DNA of 61,608 nucleotides from Nocardiopsis endophytica (GCF_027706725.1 NZ_JAQFWQ010000034.1:1-61608); one strand, 5' to 3'. Shown: positions 1 through 9,381, counted from the stretch's first letter. Translations and numbers: made by a program. Notes: generated by a model from the sequence alone, not told the origin.

Positions 1-70
1 TCTGCCGGGAGTGGCGCCGCTCCGCCAGTCGCAGCGGCGGGGTGGCGGGCATTCCAAGATCGACGGTCAC
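1..70 (-). CDS. ispG: IspG N-terminus (partial, cut by window edge)
   Basis: Only the first 23 codons are present. Reading the minus strand from a GTG gives VTVDLGMPATPPLRLAERRH and then SRQ, which matches the actinobacterial start of 4-hydroxy-3-methylbut-2-enyl diphosphate synthase (LGMP...LAERR.SRQ). A GAGG ribosome site lies about 7 nt before the GTG. The enzyme makes HMBDP in the MEP isoprenoid pathway using a 4Fe-4S cluster. The order dxr, site-2 protease, ispG is the usual actinobacterial arrangement and supports the call. The rest of the gene is outside the window, so no catalytic residue can be checked. Confidence 0.85.
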   Translation of the reverse strand, partial: MTVDLGMPATPPLRLAERRHSRQ

Positions 71-349
71 GGTCTCACCTCGCGGGCCGCCGGGGTGGTC
101 CGGCGGCTTCGGTTGAAAGTCGAAGGGCTGGGGGCGCCGCACCGGGCGCCGCGCAGGAGGCGGCCGGGCGCACCGGGACCGGGGGGACCCCCGGTTCTGG
201 GAGAGCGGTGGCGCCGCCGTCCGCATGCGCTGACTAGGCTACCCTCCCCCGCGCGGGTGCGGGGCCACGGCGGCCGGGAGGCCGCGCGCCCGCCGCCCTC
301 CGGTCACCCGCGCGTCACCCGGGGAGGCGCCCCCGGCGGCGTCACCGCG
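71..349. other. Intergenic region upstream of ispG
   Basis: This is a GC-rich spacer between the site-2 protease stop and the ispG start, both on the minus strand. On the minus strand a TAGCCT hexamer near 235-245 could be a -10 box for ispG, but no convincing -35 is visible. No gene is seen in it. Confidence 0.4.
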
Positions 350-1702
350 TCACTGCGTCACGCGCAGCGGGTTGACCACGTCGGCGATCAGCAGCATGGC
401 GCTGAACACCAGGAAGCAGGCCACGACGACGTAGGCCACCGGCATCAGCTTGGCGACGTCGAAGGGGCCCGGGTCGGGGCGCTTGAACACCTTGGCGAAG
501 GCGCGGCGCACCGACTCCCACAGGGCGCCGAGGATGTGCCCGCCGTCCAGCGGCAGGATCGGCAGCATGTTGAAGGCGAACAGGAAGAGGTTCACCCCGG
601 CCAGCAGGTTGATCAGGAAGGACGCCCGCTCGACCAGCGGGATGGGCTGGGACAGCACCTCGCCGCCGATGCGGGAGGCCCCGACGATGCCCACCGGCGA
701 GTCCATGGTGCGCTCCTCGCCCAGGAACGCCGCCCGGAAGACGTCGTCGACCTTGGTGGGCAGGGCCACCAGCGCCTCGCCCACGCCGACGATGGTGTCG
801 CCCATGAAGGCGGCGGTCTCGCCCGGGCCCAGCGCCGTGCGCTCGTTCTGGAAGGTGATCCCCAGGAAGGCGGCCTTCTCGGTGTCGGGGATGCGGTAGC
901 CCTGGTCGTCGGTGAGCGGCTCGCCGTCGGGGCCGGTCTTGAACCGGATCTCGCCGTCGGCGTCGCGCGCCACCACCGTGTTCTCGATGAGGTCGGCCTC
1001 CAGCTCGACCTCCTCGCCGCCGCGCTCGACGGTGAACGCGGTGGGGCCGGGCGACTCCCGGATGAGCCGGTTGGCGTCGTTCCAGCCGGCCACCCGCTCC
1101 CCGCCGACGGCCACGATCACGTCGCCGGGGCGGAACCCGGCCGCGGCGGCGGGCGTGGTCGGCGCGTCCTCGGGGCAGGCCGTGTCGGTGGCGTCGGCGG
1201 GGATCACGCACTCGCTCACCGCGTTCACGGTGGTGGAGGGCTGCGGGACGCCGATGCCCATGAGCAGGACGGCGAACAGGCCGACGGCCAGCACGAGGTT
1301 CATCGCGGGCCCACCGAACATGACGATGATCCGCTTCCACGGCGCGCGCTGGTAGAACTGGCGGTCCTCGTCGCCCGGCTCCACCTCTACGCTGCTCGCC
1401 TCGCGCGCGTCCTCGATCATCGCGCGGATGCGGCCCATCGGGCGCCCGGAGACGTCCGGGGCGGCCGGCGGGATCATGCCGACCATGCGGACGTAGCCGC
1501 CCAGCGGCACCCACTTGACGCCGTACTCGGTGTCCCCGATGCGTCTGGACCACACGGTGGGCCCGAAGCCCACCATGTACTGGGTGCAGCGGATGCCGAA
1601 CATCTTGGCCGTGCCCAGGTGGCCCAGCTCGTGCCAGGCGATGGAGAAGAGGAGTCCCAGGAAGAAAAGGACGATCCCCGCGATCGTGAGCACTGCGGTC
1701 AT
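350..1702 (-). CDS. Site-2 intramembrane metalloprotease (RseP/Rip1, M50)
   Basis: This 450-aa protein is an M50 zinc metalloprotease that cleaves transmembrane substrates such as anti-sigma factors inside the membrane. The zinc motif HELGH lies in the first membrane helix (around residues 24-28, ...IAWHELGHLG...). A central region around residues 190-260 with FRPGDVIVAVGG is a PDZ domain. The C-terminal LDGGHILGAL carries the third zinc ligand (LDGG motif) before the last membrane segments. Length and layout fit Mycobacterium Rip1. The start has a strong GAGGAGAGG site. It begins 10 bp after dxr stops, so the two are almost certainly co-transcribed, with ispG downstream. Confidence 0.93.
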   Translation of the reverse strand: MTAVLTIAGIVLFFLGLLFSIAWHELGHLGTAKMFGIRCTQYMVGFGPTVWSRRIGDTEYGVKWVPLGGYVRMVGMIPPAAPDVSGRPMGRIRAMIEDAREASSVEVEPGDEDRQFYQRAPWKRIIVMFGGPAMNLVLAVGLFAVLLMGIGVPQPSTTVNAVSECVIPADATDTACPEDAPTTPAAAAGFRPGDVIVAVGGERVAGWNDANRLIRESPGPTAFTVERGGEEVELEADLIENTVVARDADGEIRFKTGPDGEPLTDDQGYRIPDTEKAAFLGITFQNERTALGPGETAAFMGDTIVGVGEALVALPTKVDDVFRAAFLGEERTMDSPVGIVGASRIGGEVLSQPIPLVERASFLINLLAGVNLFLFAFNMLPILPLDGGHILGALWESVRRAFAKVFKRPDPGPFDVAKLMPVAYVVVACFLVFSAMLLIADVVNPLRVTQ

Positions 1703-1712
1703 GTACCTCTCC

Positions 1713-2987
1713 TCAGGCTGCCCGGGCGATCAGCTCCCGGGCGCGGCTCCGTGCCCGTTCGTCGGCCGCGCGGACGTCGTCGGGGGTGAGTTCCTCCGGT
1801 TCGTCCGTGCCGTGACGCTCTGAGACTACCTGGGCCACGGTGTCCACGATGGCGGGGAAGGACAGCCGCCCGTTCAGGAAGGCGTCCACGGCCTCCTCGT
1901 TGGCGGCGTTGTAGACGGCCGGGGCGGTGCCCCCGGCGGCGCCGACGTCGCAGGCCAGCCGGACGGCGGGAAATGCGTCGTGGTCGAGCGGCTCGAAGGT
2001 CCAGCTCTGCGCGCGGGTCCAGTCCACGGGGGGCGCCGCCGCGCCGACCCGGTGCGGCCAGGACATCCCGTAGGCGATCGGGATGCGCATGCTGGGCGGG
2101 CTGGCCTGGGCGAGCGTGGAGCCGTCGGTGTACTCGACCATGGAGTGCACGATCGACTGGGGGTGCACGACCACCTCGATGCGCTCCAGCGGGACGTCGA
2201 AGAGCAGGTGCGCCTCGATCACCTCCAGGCCCTTGTTGACCAGGGTGGCCGAGTTCACCGTGATCACCGGCCCCATGCTCCAGGTGGGGTGGTTCAGCGC
2301 GTCCTGGGGGCCGACCCCGGCCAGCTCGGCGCGGCCGCGGCCGCGGAAGGGGCCGCCGCTGGCGGTGATGACCAGCCGGCGCACGTCCTCGACGCGGGCG
2401 TCGACCTGCCCGGTGGCCAGGGCGGTCAGCTCGGCGGCGGGCACCCGCGGGTAGCACTGGGCCAGGGCGAAGTGCTCGGAGTCGACCGGCACGATCTGCC
2501 CGGGCTGGGCGGCGGCGCGCACAAGCGGCCCACCGATGATCAGCGACTCCTTGTTGGCCAGCGCCAGCAGGCGCCCGGCGCGCAGCGCGGCCAGGGTGGA
2601 CTCCAGCCCCAGGGCCCCGGTGATGCCGTTGAGCACCACGTCGCAGTCCCAGGAGGCGGCCTCGGCGACCCCCTCGGGACCGGCGAGCACCTTGGCGCCG
2701 CTGCCGCGCTCGGCGAGCAGCCGCGCCACCTCGGCGGCGCGCCCGGCGTCGGCGACGGCGACGGCCTCGGCGCCGGTCTCGGCCGCCTGGTCGGCCAGCA
2801 GTGCGGCGCGGCCGCCCCCGGCGGCCAGCGCCCGCACCCGGAAGCGGCCCGGGTTCGCGCGCACGACCTCCATGGCCTGCGTTCCGATGGAGCCGGTGGA
2901 GCCGAGGAGGACGACCTCGCGGGTATCGGCGGGCCGGGAGCTCTGCAGGAGTCGTTCAGCGATTCGCACCCGGCCATTGTCGCGCAT
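1713..2987 (-). CDS. dxr: 1-deoxy-D-xylulose 5-phosphate reductoisomerase
   Basis: This enzyme converts DXP to MEP with NADPH in the non-mevalonate isoprenoid pathway. The N-terminus has the NADPH motif [13 protein letters not shown]. The central part has [25 protein letters not shown] (DSEH metal ligands) and [10 protein letters not shown], then [24 protein letters not shown] and the [16 protein letters not shown] loop, all diagnostic of Dxr. The chosen start is ATG 2987 (424 aa). An in-frame GTG at 3011 and a later GTG are alternatives, and none has a good ribosome site. It is the first gene of a dxr-protease-ispG run. Confidence 0.95.
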   Translation of the reverse strand: MRDNGRVRIAERLLQSSRPADTREVVLLGSTGSIGTQAMEVVRANPGRFRVRALAAGGGRAALLADQAAETGAEAVAVADAGRAAEVARLLAERGSGAKVLAGPEGVAEAASWDCDVVLNGITGALGLESTLAALRAGRLLALANKESLIIGGPLVRAAAQPGQIVPVDSEHFALAQCYPRVPAAELTALATGQVDARVEDVRRLVITASGGPFRGRGRAELAGVGPQDALNHPTWSMGPVITVNSATLVNKGLEVIEAHLLFDVPLERIEVVVHPQSIVHSMVEYTDGSTLAQASPPSMRIPIAYGMSWPHRVGAAAPPVDWTRAQSWTFEPLDHDAFPAVRLACDVGAAGGTAPAVYNAANEEAVDAFLNGRLSFPAIVDTVAQVVSERHGTDEPEELTPDDVRAADERARSRARELIARAA

Positions 2988-3044
2988 CGGGCGGGTGTCC
3001 ACGGGGTACACGGCGCGACTGATCAGGTCCGGGCGGCGGCCCCC

Positions 3045-3073
3045 TTTACATCCACCCCCGTCGCGTCTAAGTT
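3045..3073 (+). promoter_or_regulatory. Putative sigma-70-type promoter for the S15 hydrolase gene
   Basis: TTTACA (3045-3050) and TAAGTT (3068-3073) are separated by 17 bp. The octamer TAAGTTAC occurs at 3068-3075 and again at 3084-3091, 16 bp apart, so a regulator could bind direct repeats over the start site. It reads toward the gene at 3260. Confidence 0.45.
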
Positions 3074-3259
3074 ACCGGCCATGTAAGTTACCTCACAGTA
3101 GACTCCCGGTCCGCCGCCCCCGGCGGACCCGGCCCCGACGGGGGTCCGGCCGCCTCTGCGGCCGGGCACGGCGCGACCCCGGACGGGCCCCGCGGCACCG
3201 CCGCCGCATCCCCCCGCACCCCCGCACGCGGCCCGCCGAGGGCCGGAAACGAGGACGCC

Positions 3260-4882
3260 ATGCGCCGACTCCGCACACTGTGCACCGCCGTGCTCGCATC
3301 GCTACTCATGGTGACCCTGGCCGTACCCCCCGCCCACGCCGAGACGGGCGTCCGGGTCACCGACGAGACGATCCCCGGCCACGGCGGCATCGACCTCCCC
3401 GCGAAGGTGATCACCCCCACCGGCCACGACGGGCCCCGTCCGCTGCTGGTCATGCCGACCGCCTGGGCCACCAACAACCTCCTGTACGTGGGTGCCGCCA
3501 AGAGGCTCGCCTACGAGTCCGGGTACCAGGTCGTCACCTACACCTCCCGCGGCTTCTGGGACTCCGGCGGCGCGATCGAGGTCGCCGGCCCCGAGGACGT
3601 GGGCGACGCCCGCGCCGTCATCGACTGGGCCCTGGAGAACACCGACGCCGACCCCGACCGCATCGGCATGGCCGGGATCTCCTACGGAGCCGGGATCAGC
3701 CTGCTCACCGCCGCCGAGGACGACCGGGTCAGGGCCGTGGGGGCGATGAGCGGCTGGGCCGACCTCGCCGAGTCGATCTACTCCCACGAGACGATCAGCT
3801 ACCAGGCGGTGGAGCTGCTGCTGAACTCCGCCCACCTGACCGGCACGCCCGGCGAGAAACTGCTGGAGATGGAGCGCGAGTACCGCAGGGGCAACGTCCA
3901 GCCCGCCCTGGACCTGGCCCCCGAGCGGTCGGTCTCCACCAAGGTGGACGCGATCAACGCCAACGGCACCGCGGTGATGATCGGCCACGCCTGGAACGAC
4001 GGCATCTTCCCGCCCGGCCAGCTCACCGACTTCTACGGGGAGCTGACCGGGCCCAAGCGCCTGATGCTCTCGGCCGGCGACCACGCCACCCCCGAGGCCT
4101 TCGGCGCCGTCGGCCTGCCCAACGAGACCTGGTCGGAGCTGGCCCGCTGGTTCGACCACCACCTCAAGGGCGCCGACAACGGCGTGGACGCCGAGGACCC
4201 GGTGCGGGTCAAGCCCAACAACGGCCGCGGCGGCTGGGCGTCCTTCCCCGACTGGGAGTCGGTCTCCGACGGCTCGCTCGACTACGGGCTGGGCGAGCCG
4301 GTTCGCTCCTGGGACAACTGGCAGTCCACCGGCGGGCTCGGCGAGGGGCCCGAGACCGGCTGGAGCTACGGCGTGGGCGCCGGGCGCGGGACCGTCGCCG
4401 AGAGCGGGACGCTGCTGCTCAGCGGCGCGCTCCAGCAGTTCGCCGACATCCCCACCGGGGTGTCCCTGCCGCTGGTGAACCGGTCCTACGCCGGGGTGTG
4501 GACCGGGCCGCGGCTGCCCGACGGCGCCCGGGTGAGCGGGTCGCCGGAGGTGGACCTGGTGGTCACCCCCACCGCCGCCGACCAGTCGCTGTACTTCTAC
4601 CTGTACGCGGTGGACCGCTACGGCTCCGGTTCGCTGATCACCCACGAGCCCTACACGCTGCGCGGCGCCGAGCCCGGCGAGCCGGTCGAGGTGGGCCTGC
4701 GGATGGAGCCGGTGGTCTGGGACGTCGCCCCCGGGCAGCGACTGGCCCTGGTGGTGGACACCGAGGACTCCCGCTACACCGACTCGGGCGACCGCGGCGA
4801 GCGGGTGGAGTTCGGCTCCACCGAGGAGGCTCCGGCCGCGCTGTCGGTGCCCACCGGCCCGGCCCCCGGCGGCCGGGCCTGA
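3260..4882 (+). CDS. Secreted S15/CocE-family alpha/beta hydrolase
   Basis: This 540-aa exported hydrolase of the X-Pro dipeptidyl-peptidase/CocE family has a signal peptide ending near VPPAHA. The alpha/beta-hydrolase core shows the nucleophile elbow GISYGAG, a catalytic Asp in HAWNDGIFP and a His in SAGDHATPE. The C-terminal third (from about residue 400) is the jelly-roll domain typical of the family (SGSPEVDLVVTP...). Substrates in this family range from proline peptides to esters, so the substrate is unknown. The ATG is preceded by GAGGA. A strong hairpin follows the gene, which looks monocistronic. Confidence 0.88.
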   Translation: MRRLRTLCTAVLASLLMVTLAVPPAHAETGVRVTDETIPGHGGIDLPAKVITPTGHDGPRPLLVMPTAWATNNLLYVGAAKRLAYESGYQVVTYTSRGFWDSGGAIEVAGPEDVGDARAVIDWALENTDADPDRIGMAGISYGAGISLLTAAEDDRVRAVGAMSGWADLAESIYSHETISYQAVELLLNSAHLTGTPGEKLLEMEREYRRGNVQPALDLAPERSVSTKVDAINANGTAVMIGHAWNDGIFPPGQLTDFYGELTGPKRLMLSAGDHATPEAFGAVGLPNETWSELARWFDHHLKGADNGVDAEDPVRVKPNNGRGGWASFPDWESVSDGSLDYGLGEPVRSWDNWQSTGGLGEGPETGWSYGVGAGRGTVAESGTLLLSGALQQFADIPTGVSLPLVNRSYAGVWTGPRLPDGARVSGSPEVDLVVTPTAADQSLYFYLYAVDRYGSGSLITHEPYTLRGAEPGEPVEVGLRMEPVVWDVAPGQRLALVVDTEDSRYTDSGDRGERVEFGSTEEAPAALSVPTGPAPGGRA

Positions 4883-4906
4883 CGGCCGCGTCCTCGGCCT
4901 GAGGAA

Positions 4907-4945
4907 CGGGGCCCAGTCGGCGCGCGCCGACCGGGCCCCGATTTT
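4907..4945 (+). terminator. Intrinsic terminator after the S15 hydrolase gene
   Basis: A 34-nt near-perfect palindrome (17-bp stem with one A/C mismatch) is followed by GATTTTC, a short T run. It lies 25 bp after the stop codon. Confidence 0.8.
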
Positions 4946-5022
4946 CGGCCCGACACTCCGCGACACGTCGTCCAACCGAAAGTGGGCACACGATCACCCT
5001 CCGTGTGGCATGATCGCGTCCC

Positions 5023-5997
5023 ATGACACCGTCCCTCCTGCACGCTCTCGTCGCGCCCCTGGTCGCGGCCGCCGTGGCCGCGGGCGCCACGGGTGCCTCC
5101 GCCGCAACCGATCCGGTCGGCCCCGCACCCGCCCCGGGCGGCCCCGGCGCCGTCCGCCACACCTCCTCCGAGGAGCCCTCCTCGGTGCTGGACTACTGGA
5201 CCGATGAGCGGATGGCCGCCGCCCGCCCGATCGGGCGGCTGCTCGGCGGCGCCGCCGGCGGGCTGCTCGACGCGCCGCCCGGATACGGCGCGACCGGCCG
5301 GGAGCACCAGGCCGACGACGGCACCGCGCCCGAGTGGACCGGCGGAGGCGCCGTCACCCGCACCACCGGGCGGGTCTTCCTGAGCATGGACGGGCGCGAC
5401 TTCACGTGCACCGCGTCGGTCGTGCGCTCCCGCAACGCCTCCACGGTGGTCACCGCGGGCCACTGCATCAAGGACGGCACCGGGGCGTGGGCGTCCAAGT
5501 GGGTGTTCGTTCCGGGCTACGACGACGGCGAGGAGCCCTACGGGCGCTACACCGCCCGGGAGATGCTGGTGACGCCCGAGTGGGCGCGGCGCACCGACGA
5601 CAGCCGCGACTTCGGGGCCGCCGTGCTGCGCGAAGGCGACGGCGGGCCGGTGCAGGAGGCCACCGGTGCCCAGCGCATCTCCTTCTCGGGCGACCACACC
5701 GGGCCGGTGCGGTCCTTCGGCTACCCGGCCCGCTCGCCCTACGACGGCCGGACGCTGCGCACCTGCAGCGGCCCCACCCACCCGGACCGGGGCGGCACCA
5801 GCGCGCGCGGCATGTCCTGCGACATGACCGAGGGCTCCAGCGGCGGGCCGTGGTTCGCCGGGTTCGACTCCGGGTCCGGCCGCGGCACCGTGGTGTCCGT
5901 GGTCAGCTTCAAGTACGCCTCGGACGCGGACACCCAGTACGGCCCGGTCCTGGGCTCCTCCGAGCGCCGCGTCTTCGACGAGGCCCAGAACGCCTGA
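5023..5997 (+). CDS. Secreted trypsin-like serine protease (S1 family)
   Basis: This 324-aa protein has a signal peptide (ending near GASAAT) and a pro-like segment of about 100 residues before the protease domain. The catalytic triad is visible: His in VVTAGHC, Asp in DDSRDFGAAVL and Ser in EGSSGGPWF. Paired cysteines around the His (FTCTA...AGHC) and before the Ser (GMSCDMTEG) fit extracellular actinobacterial S1 proteases. It acts outside the cell; specificity is unknown. It lies just downstream of a second secreted hydrolase but behind a terminator, so it probably has its own promoter. Confidence 0.92.
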   Translation: MTPSLLHALVAPLVAAAVAAGATGASAATDPVGPAPAPGGPGAVRHTSSEEPSSVLDYWTDERMAAARPIGRLLGGAAGGLLDAPPGYGATGREHQADDGTAPEWTGGGAVTRTTGRVFLSMDGRDFTCTASVVRSRNASTVVTAGHCIKDGTGAWASKWVFVPGYDDGEEPYGRYTAREMLVTPEWARRTDDSRDFGAAVLREGDGGPVQEATGAQRISFSGDHTGPVRSFGYPARSPYDGRTLRTCSGPTHPDRGGTSARGMSCDMTEGSSGGPWFAGFDSGSGRGTVVSVVSFKYASDADTQYGPVLGSSERRVFDEAQNA

Positions 5998-6029
5998 CTC
6001 CTGCGCCCCGCGGGACGGCGGGAACGCGT

Positions 6030-6065
6030 CGAGGGGGGAGGGGCGCCGTCGCCCCTCCCCCCTCG
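6030..6065. terminator. Bidirectional terminator between convergent genes
   Basis: A perfect 16-bp stem with a CCGT loop sits between the convergent protease gene and the gltS-like gene. It has no strong T run on either side, so efficiency is uncertain. Confidence 0.7.
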
Positions 6066-6106
6066 CGCCGTGCGGCCGGTCGTGACGGCCGGCCGGTCGG
6101 CCCCGG

Positions 6107-7564
6107 CTAGGACTCGACCGAAGCGCTCTCCTGGGCCGGGGCGGCGGCCCCGGCCCTGCGCTTGCGTCCGAACACGAACAGGCCCATGTACAGGCTGATC
6201 GCCAGGCCCACCGCCATGATGATCAGGAACGGCACCGCGCCCACGTGCGGGCTGATGATCAGCGGAATGGCCGCCGCGGTCACCAGGCCTCCGCCGAAGA
6301 ACGGCTCGAACACCAGCTGCTTGTAGCCGAAGGCCGGGTAGGCGGGGGTCTTCAGCTCCGGGTCGACGATGCGCATGAGCACCAGGCCGGTGGCGGTGAC
6401 GCCGAGGGACTGGCCGAAGTCGCCGATGCCGCGCTCGAACCAGTGCGAGGGCATCATCCGCGGGGCCAGGAACAGGAAGGCGCCGACCACCCACAGGATG
6501 CCGGCCGCCGCCAGCAGCAGGAACGGCAGCAGGTTCTCGGCGAGCACCTGCAGGGACAGGGTGGCCATGGCCGAGATGATGAGCATGTCCAGGGAGAAGC
6601 CCTGCACGCGCTCGATCATCATGGAGTCGACGATCGCGTTCTTGTCGAAGCGGTCGATGAGGATCTGCAGCAGGATGCCGCCGATCATGGCCAGCGGGAA
6701 CAGCGGCACGTACTCGAAGATCTCGATGGTGTCGGCCCACAGCGCCTGCTCCACGGCCTGCATCCCGGACAGGATCAGCTGGCCGATGAGCACCGCGATG
6801 GCGATCAGGCCGAAGTGCAGCGCCAGCGGGTCCAGCGAGGAGGGGTGCACGGTCAGCATCGCGCCGGGGCCCCGCTTCTCGCCGACCAGGAGCCCGGCCT
6901 GCTCGGCGTCGGAGATCTCGGCCTTGGAGTCGAGCACGACGGTCTTGCGGCGCCGCACGCCCCAGTTGATCAGGGCGATGCCCAGCAGGATCCCGGCGAG
7001 CAGGCCGACGGTGGCCATGCCCACGGCCAGGTCCTGGCCCTCGGGGAACCCGGCCTTGTCGAAGGTGTCGCCGAGCCCGGCCGCGGTGCCGTGGCCGCCG
7101 ACGAACCCGATCTCGATGAGCGCGCCGGTCAGCGCGGGCAGGTTGAAGACCGGGACCAGCACCAGCAGGGCGAGCAGCAGTCCGATGACGTACTGGCCGG
7201 TGCTCAGGGTCAGGCCGAAGGCCAGCTGCGGCCCGGCCAGCCGGGCGGCGTCCTTGAACCTCGGCAGCGGCTTGCCCAGGAACAGCCCGGCGAAGACCAC
7301 CGAGATGAGCAGGCCCGGGAGCGCGGACCACACCTCGTACACGCCGGCCCCGAAGAGCCCTCCCTCGGTGAAGGAGTCGACGTCGACCAGGGTCATGGCG
7401 CGGCCGAAGATGTCCGGTCCCAGGAGCAGCGCGATGCCGCCCCCGATGATCGAGCTCGGCAGGAACAGCTTCTGCGTGAGCTTCCACTTGACCCGGACGA
7501 GCTTGGCGACCAGCAGCAACACCCCCAGGAGGAGGAGCGCGAGGCCAATGGTGTCGGGGGACAT
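6107..7564 (-). CDS. gltS: Sodium/glutamate symporter (GltS family)
   Basis: This 485-aa polytopic membrane protein has at least ten hydrophobic segments. It begins with ALLLLGVLLLVAKLVRVK and LFLPSSIIGGGIALLLGP, a typical GltS start. It carries the family motif FVGGHGTAAGLGDTF near residues 155-170, part of the substrate/Na+ re-entrant loop. The second half repeats the topology with an inverted-repeat copy around GLVTAAAIPLI. It should import glutamate with sodium. It is slightly longer than E. coli GltS because of a cytoplasmic linker near residues 205-245. It is transcribed alone from a strong-looking promoter with a long leader. Confidence 0.88.
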   Translation of the reverse strand: MSPDTIGLALLLLGVLLLVAKLVRVKWKLTQKLFLPSSIIGGGIALLLGPDIFGRAMTLVDVDSFTEGGLFGAGVYEVWSALPGLLISVVFAGLFLGKPLPRFKDAARLAGPQLAFGLTLSTGQYVIGLLLALLVLVPVFNLPALTGALIEIGFVGGHGTAAGLGDTFDKAGFPEGQDLAVGMATVGLLAGILLGIALINWGVRRRKTVVLDSKAEISDAEQAGLLVGEKRGPGAMLTVHPSSLDPLALHFGLIAIAVLIGQLILSGMQAVEQALWADTIEIFEYVPLFPLAMIGGILLQILIDRFDKNAIVDSMMIERVQGFSLDMLIISAMATLSLQVLAENLLPFLLLAAAGILWVVGAFLFLAPRMMPSHWFERGIGDFGQSLGVTATGLVLMRIVDPELKTPAYPAFGYKQLVFEPFFGGGLVTAAAIPLIISPHVGAVPFLIIMAVGLAISLYMGLFVFGRKRRAGAAAPAQESASVES

Positions 7565-7766
7565 CTCTTACCTCTCCGTTGAAGCATGAGCGCACCCTCG
7601 GGGCGGGAGCGCACCGCGGAGCGGGCCTCGGTCGGGAGGCGGTACTCCGGGGCGCGCCCCCGTCGTCGGGCGCCGTGGCCGTACGGGCGCCGGGCCGCAC
7701 CGGGCCCGCGCCGGGGCGCTCCGCACCGCGACGCGGCCGGGAATGCACCCAAAAAGCACTCAGACC

Positions 7767-7795
7767 GGTATAAACCCGGCCTAAGTGATCGTCAA
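7767..7795 (-). promoter_or_regulatory. Putative gltS promoter
   Basis: On the minus strand TTGACG (7795-7790) and TATACC (7772-7767) are spaced 17 bp apart, a close match to the vegetative consensus. The -35 region lies within the 14-mer GATCGTCAACGGAA (plus-strand reading), which also overlaps the -35 of the peptide-binding protein gene near 55.1 kb. Confidence 0.65.
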
Positions 7796-7878
7796 CGGAA
7801 AGTGTGCCATCGTCCCGATACCGCTAGGTAACCCCCGGGACACCGGACGGGGCGGCGCGCGGCGCCCCGGGGGACCGT

Positions 7879-7910
7879 CCAGGGGCCCCGTTCAGAAGCG
7901 GGTCCCCTGG
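7879..7910 (-). terminator. Hairpin downstream of the aldehyde dehydrogenase gene
   Basis: The arms CCAGGGG-CCCG and CGGG-CCCCTGG pair around a small loop about 47 nt after the dehydrogenase stop. No T run follows, as is common in high-GC actinobacteria. Confidence 0.6.
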
Positions 7911-7956
7911 TGTGCGGCGCTTCTCACGAGAGCCGCACCACTCCGTATGGCCCTGC

Positions 7957-9381
7957 TCACAGCTGCACGCCGGTGAGAACCATCACCCGCTCGTAGGTCA
8001 GGTCGTCCATCGCGGCGCGCACGCCCTCCTTGCCCACGCCGGACCTCTTGACCCCGCCGTAGGGCATCTGGTCGGCGCGGAAGGTCGGCACGTCGCCCAC
8101 GACCACGCCGCCCACCTCCAGCTCCCGGTGGGCCCGGAAGGCGGTGGCGATGTCGGAGGTGAACACCCCGGCCTGCAGGCCGAAGTCGCTGTCGTTGACC
8201 GCGGCGAACGCCTCGTCGGTGCCCTCGACCCGCTGCAGCACCAGCACCGGGCCGAAGACCTCCTCGCGCACCACCTTGGCGTCGGCGGGGACCTCGGCGA
8301 GCACGGTCGGCTCCACCGTCACCCCGTCGCGGCCGCCCCCGGTGAGCACCTCGGCCCCGGCCCGCTCGGCCTCGGCGATCCAGCCGTGCACCCGCTCGGC
8401 CGCGGCCTCGTCGATCATCGGGCCGACCTGGGTGGCCGGGTCGGCGGGGTCGCCGGTGCCCAGCTCGCCGACGCGCTCGACCAGGCGGGAGGCGAAGTCG
8501 TCGTAGACCCGCGCGTCCACCACCACGCGCTGCACCCCGATGCACACCTGCCCGGCCTGGTTGTTGCCGAACAGGGCGATGCGGCGCGCGGCGTGGTCCA
8601 GGTCGGCGTCGGCCAGCACCACGGCCGCGGCGTTGCCGCCCAGCTCCAGGGTGACGTGCTTGTGCGGGGCCCGGCGCTGCAGCTCCCAGCCGAACTGGCC
8701 GCCGGTGAAGGAGATGACCGGCAGCCGCGGGTCGGTGATCAGGCCCGACGCGCGCTCGTTGGGCATGGGCAGCACGGAGAACGCCCCGCGCGGCAGGTCG
8801 GTCTCGGCCAGCACCTCGCCGAGCAGCAGCGCGGTGAGCGGGGTGCCCGGGGCGGGCTTGAGGATGATCGGCGCGCCGACCGCCAGCGCCGGGGCCACCT
8901 TGTGGGCGACCAGGTTGAGCGGGAAGTTGAACGGGGCGATGCCCAGGACCGGGCCCTTGGGGACGCGGCGCACCAGGGCGACGCGCCCGGTGCCGCCGGG
9001 GTCGGTGTCCAGGCGCTGCAGCTCGCCGCTGTCGCGCCGGGCCTCCTCGGCGGCCAGCCGGAAGACGGACACGGCCCGCCCGGCCTCGGCGCGCGACCAG
9101 GCGATGGGCTTGGCGCTCTCGGCGGTGATCAGCGCGGCGAACTCCTCGGCGCGCTCCTCGATGCGCCGCGAGACGTGCATGAGCGCCTCGGCGCGCGCGT
9201 GCGCCGGGAGCGCGGCGAGTCCGGCCGCGGCGGCGTCGGCCGCCGCGACCGCCTGCTCGATCTGCTCGGGCGAGGGCACGGCGGCGGACCCCGCGCTCCC
9301 ACCGGTGTAGGGGTTGGTCACCTGGATCTCGGAGTCGCCGGTCGCGGCTTCCCCGGCCAGCCAGAACGGACGCGTAGACAT
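7957..9381 (-). CDS. NAD(P)-dependent aldehyde dehydrogenase
   Basis: This 474-aa enzyme of the ALDH superfamily oxidises aldehydes to acids. It shows the NAD-binding/scaffold segment GPVLGIAPFNFPLNLVAHK near residue 150, the general-base Glu in VTLELGGNAA and the catalytic Cys in NNQAGQVCIGVQRV. The C-terminal EVFGPVLVLQRV is standard. The start MSTRPFWLAG is chosen because the family N-terminus begins here, although an open frame extends much further upstream. Cys in a CIGVQ context is typical of succinate-semialdehyde or glyceraldehyde-type ALDHs, but the substrate is not decidable. It lies 125 bp downstream of the P450 gene on the same strand. Confidence 0.9.
   Translation of the reverse strand: MSTRPFWLAGEAATGDSEIQVTNPYTGGSAGSAAVPSPEQIEQAVAAADAAAAGLAALPAHARAEALMHVSRRIEERAEEFAALITAESAKPIAWSRAEAGRAVSVFRLAAEEARRDSGELQRLDTDPGGTGRVALVRRVPKGPVLGIAPFNFPLNLVAHKVAPALAVGAPIILKPAPGTPLTALLLGEVLAETDLPRGAFSVLPMPNERASGLITDPRLPVISFTGGQFGWELQRRAPHKHVTLELGGNAAAVVLADADLDHAARRIALFGNNQAGQVCIGVQRVVVDARVYDDFASRLVERVGELGTGDPADPATQVGPMIDEAAAERVHGWIAEAERAGAEVLTGGGRDGVTVEPTVLAEVPADAKVVREEVFGPVLVLQRVEGTDEAFAAVNDSDFGLQAGVFTSDIATAFRAHRELEVGGVVVGDVPTFRADQMPYGGVKRSGVGKEGVRAAMDDLTYERVMVLTGVQL

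Larger units (their letters stand above)
7565..7956. other. Intergenic leader/promoter region of the gltS-like gene
   Basis: No gene is seen in this 392-bp gap. It contains the terminator of the aldehyde dehydrogenase gene at 7879-7910, the gltS promoter at 7767-7795 and an approximately 195-nt untranslated leader that I cannot assign to a known riboswitch. Confidence 0.6.

Noticed and set aside
11-1789. Long plus-strand open frame opposite the site-2 protease gene
   Set aside because: It is antisense to a gene with clear catalytic motifs; its translation is low-complexity Arg/Gly/His/Val and matches nothing. Long antisense frames are expected at this GC content.
2536-4902. 788-aa plus-strand frame across dxr and the S15 hydrolase
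   Set aside because: It crosses an intergenic region, is Arg/Pro-rich and overlaps two well-supported genes.
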